A stretch of DNA of 64,000 nt from Geosiphon pyriformis (GCA_016748015.1 JAAOMT010000529.1:282194-346193), one strand, 5' to 3'. Positions 9,316-21,199 are shown, numbered from the stretch's first letter. The notes: generated from the letters alone by a model not told the origin. Numbers and translations: made by a program.

Positions 9316-9720
9316 ATTCAAGCTCCAGTATTGATGTATCCAGATTACAACAAACCATTTATTATTACTACCAATGCATCCAGCCAAGCATTGGGAGCAG
9401 TACTATCACAAAAAAGACTGGATAGAAGAGAGCATTCAGTAGCATACACCAGTAAAAGCCTAAGTCCAGCTGAAAAAAACTATGGAATGCCAACACTAGA
9501 ACACTTAGCTATCTATTGGGCTGTCATCAAGTGGAGAAAATACTTGAGCCAAAAGTTTGATGTATATACTAATCACAAAAAATTAACATCAATTCAGAAA
9601 CAAAAATTTGCAGACAATTGCCATGTTAGATAGAAGATAAAACTTTCACTTTTTAATTATACAGTACATTATAAAAAAGAAAAAAACAACAGAAATGCTG
9701 ATGGATTGTCACAAATGAGA
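9316..9720 (+). pseudogene. RNase H domain of element A
   Basis: Degrades RNA in RNA:DNA hybrids. Blocks are FIITTNASSQALGAVLSQ (the family has TDAS; the first Asp is Asn here), REHSVAYTSKSLSPAEKNY, TLEHLAIYWAVIKWRKYL (Glu kept) and VYTNHKKLTSI (family YTDHK; Asp to Asn). A TAG (W codon in related copies) follows CHVR. The ADGLSQM end motif lies near 9705. Two of the metal-binding acids are lost by G-to-A changes. Confidence 0.85.
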
Positions 9721-9929
9721 CAAATCTAAAAAAAATTTCAACCCAAAAATATAACAAAAAATGAATATACAAAAATACCAACAACTTCAATATTATATAA
9801 ACACCTAATTGTTCAAGGAGAAATTATCTCAAAAAGAACAAAGAAACATAAAACAACAATCAAAATATTTTATCAATTATCAAAATATACTTTACTAAAA
9901 GAACAGAAAAAATTCAGATTAACCAACTA

Positions 9930-10790
9930 GAGTAATCACAAAACCAGAAAAAGAGACAATATTATTCAACATACACTCAGACCTAACAGCAGGACATTTT
10001 TATAAAAAAGCAACCATAGAAAGAATCAGAAAGAGATATTATTAGCCATCAATGTATCCAGACATCATTTAATATGTTCAGAATTGTGATGCTTGTCAGA
10101 GAAGAGGTAAAATAAGACCAAGTGAACCATTAAAACCAATCAAAGTGGAACAACCATTCGATCGCATTGGAATTGACTTAATTGGACCATTAACAATCAC
10201 CAGCAGAGGCAACAGATATATTGCAGTAGCCATGGACTATCTCACTAAATAGCCAGAAGCAAAAGCCATTCAAAGAGCAGATGCAGAATTTGTTGCCGAA
10301 TTCATTCACCAAGACTTGATTTGTCAACATGAATGTTCAAAAAAACTACTATCAGATCAAAAAACTCACTTTGTGAACAGAACATTAACAAAATTAAGTC
10401 AGAGATTTGAAATCAAAAGACCATTATTATTATTATACCATTCACAAACAAATGGGTTAGTTGAGAGATTTAACAAAACATTGTGTGAAGCAATTGCCAA
10501 AATCAGTCAGAAAAACCAGGACAAATAGGATTTGTTTATACCATCAGTACTATTTGCTTATCAGACAATGAAGCAAGACACTACACAAGCAACATCATTT
10601 GAATTAGTATATGGTAGAACAGCAACATTACTAGTTGAGATAGAAGTCAATACATATCCAACTAAACCAATAACAGAAGCCAATTTTCAAGAAACATTGT
10701 TGAAAAGAACATATGACTTAATAGAAACACTAGAAAACAGATGATGAAAAGCAGCTAATAACATTCAAAAGTCACAAGAAAGACAAAAAA
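9930..10790 (+). pseudogene. Integrase core of element A
   Basis: Integrase in frame 2, after a one-base shift near 9917-9930. The HHCC zinc domain is IHSDLTAGHF (from 9971) with YVQNCDACQRR. The catalytic core has IGIDLIGPL (first Asp), LLSDQKTHFVN (second Asp) and GLVERFNKTL (Glu), so the DDE residues are all present. Stops occur at expected Trp codons (RYY-stop-PSM, LTK-stop-PEA, QDK-stop-DLF). A second frameshift is in an A8 run at about 10787-10794. Confidence 0.88.
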
Positions 10791-10791
10791 A

Positions 10792-11832
10792 AGACATGAT
10801 AACCAACTATCAGATAAACCAGTTGAATTCAAGATTGAAGACAAAGTACTTTTACATTGTACCAAAGTGGAAAAACAATGGAGTGGAAAATTTGATCCCA
10901 AATGAGACAGACCATTTCACATAGAAGAAATTCTTGAAAATGGAGCTTATAAATTAGATAGAACAACAAAATTTTAGCCAAAGCAGTACATGGTGATCGA
11001 CTGAAACCATATCATCAGATAGCATTATTATTCACCAATAACATTCCACAACTAGGAGTACAAAGAATATTAGTTTAACCAGATAAGATTCCATGAGATC
11101 TGAAACCAATCATAGTTATTGAACCAAACACGTCAAATTAAACAACCCAAAAGAGTATATAAAGACACAATACACATGACAAAAGCAACCAAAAAAATAA
11201 AAATACCAGAGCATATTTACACTATAGCTCAACAACTGTTTCAGGCCTTAAGTCAACAACAATTAGACATAGAAATTATTGTTAACAACCAAACAATTTG
11301 CTATTAAAACACCAAAAAAAAGACAAAAAACACTTCATATCAACAGTTACCAAAGAATGATAAAAACTGATCAGATAACATAATAGAAAAAGTAAAGAAC
11401 ACTTTTGGGAAAATACCTATTATGGCACCAACAAAAGAACTTACAAAAGAGAATTAAAAACAATAAACAAAACAACTTCCAATATCATACTGTTACTACC
11501 AGTTAGGTCGGAAGTTGAATATTCAGGAGTTGTATACTGACAAATCCAAGAGAATATTCAACCAAGACATAATACAACAAATTGAAGAATTTATCAGAAA
11601 GAAAACGAATTCAACACTACATGTTAAAACAATGTACCAACTACACAACATATTTCGAAACTATCCAGAAATACTGTTACACTCTGACATGGAAACCATA
11701 ACTATTAACCAATGGGGAAGGATGAACAATACACAAGTAGAAAACGTGAGAAACAGAGTCGAACAAACAATACTTAAAAAAGAAATATTAGAACTAATTC
11801 AAAATAAAAATTTCAACAGAGCTCAATATTAA
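10792..11832 (+). pseudogene. Integrase GPF/Y-like end and C-terminal extension of element A
   Basis: Back in frame 1. First comes an SH3/GPF-Y-like module (VEFKIEDKVLLHCTKV..., RPFHIEEILENGAYKL; about 10825-10970). Then follow about 240 codons I cannot assign: PEHIYTIAQQLFQALSQQQ (11119-11307) and NIQELYTDKSKRIFNQDIIQ to the end (11515-11832), containing MYQLHNIFRNYPEILL and TITINQWGRMNNTQVE. The last codons NFNRAQY are followed by the stop at 11830 and immediately by the polypurine tract. Homologous tails occur in C (ITINQWGKM-like), E and F, so this is a conserved part of the polyprotein rather than random sequence. It has no transmembrane segment or signal peptide, so it is not an env gene. 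Confidence 0.6.
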
Positions 11833-11846
11833 AAAAGAGGAGATAA
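11831..11846 (+). other. Polypurine tract of element A
   Basis: AAAAAAGAGGAGATAA ends exactly where the 3' LTR begins. It is the expected primer for plus-strand DNA synthesis. Equivalent tracts precede the 3' LTRs of B, C, E and F. Confidence 0.75.
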
Positions 11847-12646
11847 TATTACTCATAAAAAGAAAACAGATATATAAAAAAAATAGTAGACCAATAAGTG
11901 AGTAGTAGTTAGTCCGTAAGTATATTGCTCAGCGATGTGGAATGATGTCAAGAAAAGATGGCACATTGCTCAGCAATGTGAGTATTGCTTGAGAAATTAT
12001 AGCACATCACTCAAAAATGTAAGCAATCTCATAAAACCCAAATTATGTATATATAGTGGTAGCATTAAAAGTAGAAAAAACAGACCTTTCAATTTAGATT
12101 TAATCTAAGCAACCTTCTATTAAAAAATATCAAATAAATAATTATTCACCATCTCAATTCACCTTCCACTATTAATACTTCATGTTGATAGTAATTGATA
12201 CTTAACCATACTGAAACAATAGCTCTTGATCACGGCTATTGATGGGATACTAATTTGCAATTGCTTTCATTTATTTTCTTTATTTTTTTTCTATTTCTTT
12301 TATTATTTCTTTGGTTTTACTAAATTGATTAAAAATTAAGTACTGAGATACAAATGTTATAAGGACTAGTAAAAAACCTGTAAAACAAGGATAGAACATT
12401 CATAGATTTGAGGATAGCTTACCAGAAAGATTACTGGCCACTATGCTGAGAAAGAAATTTGATGAAATTGCAATTCCAGGAGGCTACTGAAAACAACTAT
12501 TCAATCTTTGTCTATTATACAAAGAACTTCACAACAAAACCTTCAGATCAACACAAAATCTTTAGATATTAACACCAAAGTACCAACCATGCACCAAGTT
12601 ACAGATTTGTTATTTAACTTAAGACTCTAAATAATCATCTATAACA
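11847..12646 (+). repeat. 3' LTR of element A (800 bp, type I)
   Basis: Begins TATTAC (TGTTAC with G to A) and ends ATAACA. It is colinear with the 5' LTR apart from two missing U3 repeat units. Most single-base differences from the 5' LTR are transitions. CTGA follows and resembles the CTGG before the 5' LTR. Confidence 0.9.
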
Positions 12647-12650
12647 CTGA

Positions 12651-14421
12651 TAAGTAATTGTACAAAGCTTTTATAAAATATAAATATAAACTAGCAATAA
12701 ATTTATTTGTAAAATCAGTTACTATATGTAAGTCAAAATACCAGATTGAGAAAGTTCAAATTAAATACATATATTTTGCCATATTTATATTAATAATGTC
12801 AAATCCAAGCCCAATCTTCTAGTGTGTACAATAAACAGCCCTAAAAATTTTATGAATAAAATAACAAATATTCTTAGATATTATCATCCTACTAATCTTA
12901 ATATATTTTTTATTAATAATAACAGAAAGCATTAAATTCGAATATGAAGTTAAATTGGCTAGCTTATCAGCATACTTATTGCCCAATACACCCAAATGTC
13001 TCTTAACTTTATTTTAAAAGACATTAAGTCTTTTACTTCTAACAGAATTTATAACACAATGTTTTTTTAACCAGCAACTATTATAAAAGTTTGGTAAATT
13101 CATGTTTAATTTCATAACACAAGTATTTAAAGCAGTTTAACTGTCTGAATACATTATAACAGTACTGTAAGTTAGAACATACTTCAAAACCAGAACAATT
13201 GCTTAGAATTCTACTATTGTAAAAGATACCAAACCACCAATTTTAATACCAACATTAATATTTAAATCAAGAAAATACAGTCATACTATATCTTATTTTA
13301 TATATATCCAAGTTTTTTAAAGACTTATCTGTATAAACATTAACAACATCTAAATTAGTATTAGAAAGACACAATTTGATTTCAGAAAAGCCACCAATAT
13401 CAAAAATATTTGAAGGCCAGAAGCTATTAATAAGCAACTGAATATTAAGATAAAATACAGAACTGGCCAAAAAATTATGTGCTATCCCAAATTAAACAGA
13501 AACCAGACCCTTAAGATCAAGTTTTTTTTAATAATAAAAGCTCTTTTAGTCAAAAACCAACTCTTTCTTATTATACAATTATTCAACAAAGGCAATACCA
13601 AATCTTCTAAATAAACAAAAAATATTATAGAACACCAAATCTCTTAAAACAAAAAACATTAGAATGTTACCAAAAAAATGGAATACAAAGAAAAGATTAT
13701 TATTAAGAAACATGTTATAATCCAAAAATATCTTTACTATATTAGCCAAAAGTTGTTAACTAGACTGACTCTTAGCTTCATAAAACAATACAAAGAGTAA
13801 ATAGAAAATTAATCCAAAATTTGCAAATCCAAAGACCTATAATCAAACAGATAACCAAAAATCTTACTAATATTTAAAAAACTCAATACAGAAGCTGCTT
13901 TATTCTTAGCTTGTATTTGCTTAAACAATTTCAAGTTATATAATAATAAATGATAAAGAGTTTTATTAGGAAAATTTTTCAGCAAACCAGCTTTTATTCT
14001 CAAACTCTTCTTAATTAGTGTATCTTACTTATTACACATACTTTTAGAGATAAAATTAAACTAAGTTCTGTAACCAACTATAGACTACAGCACAACTGAA
14101 ACCAAATAAAAAAACTGTTTGTCTAAGATGGCTTTTTTCAAGACCAAATTAACAAAAAATCTGATGTTAGAGTAAGTTTTTACTAAACTAGGTCTTAATA
14201 AACTCTCAGAAAACAAAAAAATACCAAGATATCTGTAAAACTCCCTTTTCTAAATAATAGATATTGGCAGACCACTTATTATTAATGAGACATTTCTTAT
14301 TTTCTGATTAATAAAAATGGCTACCATCTTTTCATTGTTTATTGAAATGTTATTTATTTTAAAAAAATTACTTGCAATATTTAAAATATGTTAAGTAGCA
14401 ACTTGACTACTTCTTATCTAA
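12651..14421 (-). pseudogene. LINE ORF2, RT C-terminus and RNase H (split by element A)
   Basis: Minus-strand LINE ORF2 fragment, reading right to left. It starts with the part of RT after the active site (NNEKMVAIFINQK, ISIIKREFYRYLGIF-like, near 14330-14200), then FFVNLVLKKAILDKQFFYLV and MRIKAGLLKNFPNKTLYH (14003-13809), all from the RT thumb/connection. RNase H follows with NVYTDKSLKNLDI (about 13345; TDGS-type first Asp, Gly to Lys) and the closing GNKYADKLAN (about 12955-12985). Many stops and several frameshifts are present. The catalytic RT core is lost beyond 14421, where truncated LTR of element B begins. The ORF resumes at 2571 on the other side of element A. Confidence 0.7.
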
Positions 14422-15198
14422 ATTGAATGGTGTTGGTATTATCTAAAAAGTTAAGTATCTGAAGATTTTAATTAAGTTTTTTGTATAATGAACAGATATT
14501 TAAGTGTTGTTTTTCCTGTAGTTTCTTGGAATTGCAATTTCATTGAATTTTTTCCTTAATATAGTAGTTGACAATCTTCCTGATAAGCTATCCTTAATAA
14601 TGAATGTTCTATCCTTGTTCTTGGGTTTTTTACCAGTATTATATCTTGATGTCAATACTTTCGCATATTAATTAATTAGTAAACAAACAAACAGAAAAAA
14701 AAATAAATAAATAAATAAAAAAAATAATAAAAAGAGAAAATAAAATAAGCCAAGACAAGAAAAAGTTAGTATCTTATTAATAGCTGTGATCAAGAGTTAT
14801 TGGTCCAATATAATTAAGTATTAGATACTATTAATATAAGGTATTAATAGTAAGAAGATGAATTTAGATAGTGAATATTTATTTTATTAATATTAATGAT
14901 TATTTAACTAAAGATTCTTGGATTTTATTTTAACTAAGATGTTTTCATTGCTAGATTTGTTTTTTCTGCTTTTAATGCTCTCGTTATATATACATAATTT
15001 GGGTTTTATGAGATCACTCATATTTTTAAGCAATGTGCTATTATTTCTTGAGTAATGTTTACATTGTTAAGCAATATTTTATAATTCCTAACAATGTTTT
15101 ACATTGCTAAGCAATATGCTTATGTGTTAACTACTAGTTTTCTATTGGTCTATTTGTTTTTTCTACTATTTTTTTGTATGCTTTTTTTATAAGTAACA
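14422..15198 (-). repeat. 3' LTR of element B, truncated
   Basis: In element orientation it starts TGTTACTTATAAAA at 15198, preceded by a PPT (TTAAAAAGAGAAAATAA). It carries the ATTGCT-type U3 repeats (about 15000-15115). Homology with B's 5' LTR stops near 14422-14430, so about 75 bp of U5 end are missing at the junction with LINE sequence. The left edge is approximate. Confidence 0.8.
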
Positions 15199-15214
15199 TT
15201 ATTTTCTCTTTTTA

Positions 15215-17090
15215 ATATTGAGCTTTATCGAAATCTTCATTTTGAATTAGTTCTATAACTTCTTTTTTTAGTACCATTTGTTCAATTCTGTTTCTTATAT
15301 CTTTGATTTACAAATTGTTCATTCTTTTCTATTGGTTAATGGTGATTGTTTCCATGTCTAGATGTAACAATATTTCTGGGTAGTTTTGAAAGATTATGTA
15401 TAGTTAATAGATTGTTTTAATGTGTAGTGTCAGATTTGTTTTCTTTCTAATAGTGTTTTCAATGTTTTGTATTATTTCTTGATTGAATATTCTTTTAGAT
15501 TTATTAAAATATAACTTCTAAATATCCAACTTTTGTCTTAATTAATAATAGTAGTATAGTATTGGAAGTTGTTCTATCTATTGTTTCCAATTTTCTTTTG
15601 AGAGTTCTTCTGTTGGAGTTATGATGGGTATTTTTCCAAAAGTGTTCTTTACTTTTTTAATTATCTTATTCAACTAGTGTTTTGTTTGGTTCTGAAGTTG
15701 TTAATATAGTGTATTCTTTGTTTTTCTTTTTTGTTTGGTGTTTTAATAGCAGATTGTTTGATGGTTGATAACAATTTTTATGTTTAATTGTTGTTAATTT
15801 AAGGCCTAAAATAATTGTTAAGCTAAAGTGTAGATATGATCTGGTATTTCTATTTTCTTTGTTGCTTTTATTACATATATTATGTTTTTATATACTCTTT
15901 TGGTTGATCAACTTGATGTGTTTGAATCAATGATTATAATTGGTTCCAGATTTTATGGAATTTTATCTGGTTGAACTAGTATTTGTTGTACTTTCAGTTA
16001 TGAAATATTACTGATAAATAATGCTGCTGTATTGTAATATGGTTTTAGTTAATTTCCATGTGCTGCTTTAGCTAAGATTTTGTTGTCTCATCTTAATTTA
16101 TAAGCTCTATTTCCTAAAAATTTTTCAATGTGAAATGGTTTATTCTATTTAAGGTCAAATTTTCTATTTTATTGTTTTTTTACTTTGGTATAATGTAAGA
16201 GTACTTTGTCTTCAATCTTGAATTCAACTAGTTTATTTGATAATTGGTTATTATGTTATTCTTTTTGTTTTTCTTGTGATTTTTGAATGTTATTAGCTGT
16301 TCTCTATCTTTTGTTTTCCAACATTTTTATTAGTTTATATGTTTTTCTTAACAATGTTTTTTGTAAGTTGGCTTCTGTTATTGGTTCTGTTGGATATGTA
16401 TTAATGTTTATCTCCATTAGTAATATTGCTGTTCTACTATAAACAAGTTTAAATGGTGTTGCTTGTATAGTATCTTGCTTCATTGTCTGATAAGCAAATA
16501 ATACTAATAATATAAACAAATCTTATTTGTCCTGGTTTTTTTGACTGATTTTGGCAATTGCTTTACACAATATTCTGTTGAACCTTTCAATTAAACCATT
16601 TGTTTATGGATGATATAATGATGATAATGGTCTCTTAATTCCAAATCTTTGGCTTAATTTTACTAATGTTCTGTTTATAAAGTGAGTTTCTTGATCTAAT
16701 AACAATTTTTTTGGACATCCATATTAACAAATCAAATTTTGATAAATGAATTTGGCTATGAATTTTGTATCTGCTCTTTGAATTGCTTTTACCTCTGGCC
16801 ATTTTATGAGATAATTTATGGCAACTGCTATATAATGATTGTTTCTGCTAGTTATTGTTAATAGTCCTACTAAGTCAATTCCAATTCTATTAAATAGTTG
16901 TCCCATTTTAATTGGTCTTAATGGTTTGTTAGGTCATGTTCCTCCTCTTTTCTGACAAGCATCACAATTTTGAACATATTAGATAATATCTGGATATATT
17001 GATGACTAATAATATTTTTTTCTGGTTCTTTCCATAGTTGCTTTTTTATGAAAATGTTTTGTGGTTGAATCTAAGTGCATGTTGTATAAT
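15215..17090 (-). pseudogene. Integrase and C-terminal extension of element B
   Basis: The integrase zinc region and core are readable from about 17085 leftward: CDACQKRG-type near 16950, then IGIDLVGLLTITSRNNHYIAVA (16906-16724; first Asp kept), then ILLVLFAYQTMKQDTIQATPF (16519-16304). The Glu-containing region near 16590 reads GLIERFN-like. The C-terminal extension is recognisable between about 15900 and 15215, ending just before the PPT. Stops and small frameshifts are scattered throughout, so the product is inactive. Confidence 0.75.
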
Positions 17091-17339
17091 ATTGTTTCTT
17101 TTTCTGGTTCTGTAATTACTCTAAGTGGTTAATCTGGATCTTTTCTGTTTTTTCAATATAATATATTTTAATAAATGATAAAATATTTGAATTGTTGTTT
17201 GATGTTGTTTTGTTCCTCTTGAGATAATTTTTTCTGAAACTGTTGAATATTAATATAATATTGGAGTTGTTGATATTTTTGTGTGTTCATCTTTTGTTAT
17301 ATTTTTGGATTGAAAATATTTTTTAGATTTGTCTTATTT

Positions 17340-18620
17340 GCAACAAACCATCAGCATTTCCATTTTTTTTTCCCTTTTTATAATGTACTATATATTTGAA
17401 TAGTGAAAGTTTTATTTTCTATCTAACATGACAGTTATCTCTAAATTTTTGCTTCTGAATTGATGTCAATTCTTTGTGATCAGTATATATGTTGAATTTC
17501 TGGCTTAAATATTCTTTCTATTTTATAACTGCCTAATAGATAGCTAAGTGTTCTAGTGCTGGTGTTTCATAGTTTTTTTTGGTTGGATTCAAACTTTGGC
17601 TGATATATATAACTGGATATTCTTGTTTATTCAGTCTTCTCTGAGATAGTATTGCTCTCAATGCTTGATTAGATGTATTGGTAGTAATAATGAATGACTT
17701 ATTATAATCTGGATAAATTAGTACTAGAGTTTGAATAAGTTTTTTTTTTAATATATTGAAAGCTTGCTAAATTTCAATTCATTTATATTTCATATTTTTG
17801 GCTTGAAGTTGGTAGAATAGTTAAACCAGTTTGGAGAAGTTCTGGATAAAGTGGCAATAATATCTAGCAAATCTTAAAAATGCTCTTAATTTGGTAAGAT
17901 TTATTGGTACTGAAAAGTTTTTGACAATTTCAATTTTGTCTGAATCTGTTTTGATATCATTTTTGCTTACAACATATCCCAAAAATTTCAGTTTTGTTTT
18001 GCCAAAGAAGTATTTGTTTGCATTCAGTTTCAATTCAGTTTTTTTTAGTCTTTCAAACACTTGCTGTAGATAATGAAGATGTTCATCAAATGTTTTTGAG
18101 AATACATTGGTATCATTCAAGTAGACAATTACTGATTTCTATAGTAGTCCAGTATAAACAATTTCTATTAGCTGTTGGAAGATGACTGGCATATTGGTTA
18201 AACCAAATAACATAACTTTAAATTCAAAATTTTTTTCTTTGGTAGTGAATACAGTTTTTTATTTATTAGCTGAATTTATGATTATTTGCCAGTAACCACT
18301 ATTTAGATCCAATGTTGAGAACCATTTTTTTTCTTCAAATACATTAAATAATTTCTGAATCCATGGTGTTGAGTAGCTGTCTTCACAAATTATACTGTTG
18401 AGTTTTCTATAATCTACACAAATGCAAATTTTCCTATTCTTTTTCCAGACTAGTACCACTAATAATAATCATGAACTCATTAATAGTTGAATTAATCTGT
18501 TGTCTAACATTTGGTTGATTTCTTGTCAGATGATTTCATGGCTTGCTGGTGGTACTTTGTATGTTCTTTGTTTAATTGACATTGTATTTCCAGTTTTAAT
18601 CTGGTACTGGATAATGTTAG
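17340..18620 (-). pseudogene. RT and RNase H of element B
   Basis: RT reads KICICVDYRKLNSII, FSTLDLNSGYWQIII (18459-18259) and then NDTNVFSKTFDEHLHYLQQVF (18120-17821). The catalytic box is YLND (18112-18123), the first Asp changed to Asn. LRAFLRFARYYCHFIQNFSK follows. The RNase H domain (about 17720-17340) reads SFIITTNTSNQALRAILSQ, ALEHLAIY and IYTDHKELTSIQ; the first Asp is lost and the last is kept. Several stops are at expected Trp or Gln positions. Confidence 0.85.
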
Positions 18621-18738
18621 TTCTGCTAAATTCATTTTCATTGGCAAAGATGTCAATGAAATTGTTAAACAACATCTTGAGTTATATTCATTGAAGTGAA
18701 TTTAAGTTTTCCAAATTTATTTGTTCCAATTGTTCTGA

Positions 18739-19600
18739 TTAGAGCAAATAACATTCTTTTTGTCTGTATATTGTTTGTGATGTAATATCCACATATCCAC
18801 AAAGTTGTAAAAAATCCGAAATAGTGCTTAGTAGTTGGTTCTCAACTTCAGTGCTTAAATATCTGATGGTAGTTTTGCTTGGTATTTTTATGGTGTCTTC
18901 AGTTGTGTTGTGGATGGGAATCTTAATATTTTTGTCATTTTTAGCCAATATGTAAAGATTGGTAATAGCAATCTCTCTTGATTCACAAATTGTAACTTTT
19001 GCTTCAAAAATCTGGAGCTGATCTCTTACTTTTCTTTCTATAATTACTAAATACTGGTTATATAATAAGATGAAAATTGATTGACAGATGAAAATAATTT
19101 CTTCTTTGTTAATAACTTTTTTTTCTGCCATATTAATTAGTATGTCTATTCTATCTGTGAATCTAAATTCACTTATTTCTCTTGCTGTTATCCTTAATTC
19201 TTCTTTTTTTCTTACTAATATTAACTAAGCTATTTTAACCAAAGACAGGAATATTGTCTGTGCTATCTTTTCATTTGGCTCAATAATGTAAGTCTTTTCT
19301 GAGTTGTTTTGTAGTATTGCAATAATATTTCTTACATATTCTGCATTAATTATTTCTCCTCTTATATTAATCTCCTTTTTCACTAAACTATTCCTAGATG
19401 CTAATTAAACTATTTTTGTTACTAGAATTTTCAGTGCTACTTTCAGATCAATACAGATGCATAAATGTGATTCCAATTTGATCACATTTTTTCTTGGATA
19501 TCTTAAATTAAATCCTGTATTAGTATTATGTGCTTGTTTTGGCATAATATCTTCATTATTATTATTAAACCATTTAAGTTTTTGCTCTTTGAACAAATCA
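18739..19600 (-). pseudogene. dUTPase and linker of element B
   Basis: Motif 1 is TGFNLRYP (AGFDL in A; Asp to Asn). Motif 2 is ASRNSLVKKEI. Motif 3 is RGEIINAEYVRNI, with Asn at the catalytic Asp. Motif 4 is NEKIAQTIF. Motif 5 is EISEFRFTDR, with the Gly-rich loop lost. Start and spacing equal those of A. The linker (19131-18739) contains LYILAKNDKNIKIPIHNTT and TIRYLSTEVENQ, then CGYVDITSQTIYRQKECYLL. Stops separate the pieces. The fold is recognisable but the enzyme is dead. Confidence 0.8.
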
Positions 19601-19639
19601 GGGAATGTAATATATTGTTTTGGGTTTAAATCAAAGTCT

Positions 19640-20440
19640 GACTAGTTGTTGTTATTGGTGTTGCCATTTTGGATTGAGCTAGAACTATTGTTTTTATTAT
19701 TATCATTAGAGTTTGAATTCGATTCTAATTTCAATACACAATTGCTAATTGGTTCTTCTTTTTCTTCTGAGGTTGTGTAAATCATGTGTAGTGATGGATT
19801 GTAAATAAGATTACACTTATTACAATATTGAAAATCACATGAAATCAAACAATAGTCACATAGTCAGGTGTTTAGTTGTTCTAAATATTGCTTTTGCTCT
19901 TTTTTGGTAAGTGCTAAGTCTTAATAATGTTTGTAGAATTGTTTTGAATTCATAGTATCAAAGACAATATTAGAGTTTAGAATCCAATTGAGTTTTATGA
20001 GTTCTGGTGAGTTATTTTTAATTTCTCTTATTTTTTCAATTAACACACCTTCAATTTTGGTAAAAGCTATTTGCCAGATTTTGTTGTCATTGTGTAAACA
20101 ACCATCTAGATATTTTATAGCTCTTCTCCAGACAGTGTCTATGGACATGTTTTTTCTTATCCAATTACTAATTAGAATTGTGTATTGATACAATTTGTTA
20201 CATGTTTTTCTACAACCAGAAATGTTGTTCCATATTTTTTTACCTAAAAAAGTTTCCTTACATATAAGACATGGTTTGTTGTTATTTTTCTTGTTTTTTT
20301 GGTTATTTAAAGTATTCAAAGACATATAGGCAGCAGTAGTATTTGGTGGCCATTGGCCATTTTTTATTATTACTACAACATACATCTATTGTAGACAATT
20401 TTTTGCCACAATTAACACAGATCAGTTTGGGTCTATGATA
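19640..20440 (-). pseudogene. Cys-rich module of element B
   Basis: A 154-codon open piece (20385-19921) holds PCLICKETFLGKKIWNNISG, CRKTCNKLYQYTILISNW and MSIDTVWRRAIKYLDGCLH, matching the second Cys cluster of A. A following piece (19848-19642) holds ISCDFQYCNKCNLIYNPSLHMIY, the third cluster. The first cluster (CVNCGKKLST-type) is at about 20430-20390. An acidic/Asn-rich linker leads into the dUTPase. Function unknown. Confidence 0.6.
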
Positions 20441-20559
20441 GTAAGTTTGAGATATGACAATATATGGTGTGTATATAGATATGGTAACTTATATAAGATC
20501 TTCTTCTTTTTTTTTCTCTTTTTTTTTTTTCTCCCAAGTCAATATTGATAATAATTTGT

Positions 20560-21190
20560 TGTGTTCTTTTTTGTCAGTCTATAAGACTTGATAGGCTTTT
20601 TAGGTAAGTTTTTTTTCTTTTTCCTTGAACTCAATTAATAGTGCTGGTATATTGGTAGTCTTGAAGTAATTGCAGGTTGCTAGTACTTGAATATGTTGAC
20701 TATTGACTGTTAACTGAAGTTCTTGAGTGTTTTAGTCAAGGATAACATTGGTTTTAGACAGCCAGTCATTACCAATAAGGGCTTGGTATTGAGTGGCTTC
20801 TATTACTAATATCTTAATCATAATAATAATACTGTTGACTTTAAATAGAAAATCATTAATCTTGCCAATAAGAGTTTTCATTGCTCTATTGGCTGTAATA
20901 ATTCAGACATTGGCAGTATGATCAACTTGATAACCTAATTGGTTCATAAGTTGTTAGATAATAATGCTGTCTGCTGAATCAGTTTAATAGACTGACTATT
21001 AACTTTAGCATTAGTGTATATTGCAGTAATTAGTTTCATGTGAAAAGTAACTTCACTAAATAAAAGAGTTTCTGATAGTTTTTTAAGTTCAAAGAAAAAG
21101 ATGGCAGCCAATAATTCATCCTTAGTAATAGTAGCTAGAAATATGTTGTTAGAAAGTAGTTAGAGTTGATTGAATTCTTGTTTGCTAAAT
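20560..21190 (-). pseudogene. Protease region of element B, active site deleted
   Basis: Homology to A's protease is clear in QLMNQLGYQVDHTANV, KTLIGKINDFLFKVN and ATQYQALIGNDWLSKTN, but the LILDSG segment is shortened and out of frame at about 20965-20985. Protease could not be made from this copy. Many stops are present. Confidence 0.7.
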
Positions 21191-21199
21191 TCAGCATCT

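Larger units (their letters stand above)
2576..12646 (+). mobile_element. Ty3/gypsy element A (dUTPase-encoding), complete but inactivated
   Basis: A 10.07-kb LTR retrotransposon with both LTRs (2576-3453 and 11847-12646), PBS, polypurine tract and an internal region coding for gag, protease, Cys-rich module, dUTPase, RT, RNase H, integrase and a C-terminal extension. Frame 1 is kept from 3514 to about 9925, integrase is in frame 2, and the tail is back in frame 1 after an A8 run near 10790. About 30 in-frame stops break it. It interrupts LINE ORF2 and is flanked by CTGG (2572-2575) and CTGA (12647-12650), an imperfect 4-bp target duplication. It is the copy with the best-preserved RT catalytic box. 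Confidence 0.9.

Noticed and set aside
3514-9925. Reassigned stop codons (TAA/TAG read as Gln, TGA as Trp or Arg) because so many stops sit at conserved Gln and Trp positions
   Set aside because: The kinase gene and the Tc1 transposase use the standard code, with real stops, and the same elements also show Asp-to-Asn and Cys-to-Tyr losses. Transition decay explains both.
11100-11832. env-like third gene after integrase
   Set aside because: No signal peptide, transmembrane segment or glycoprotein-like Cys pattern; the frame is that of the preceding integrase end.
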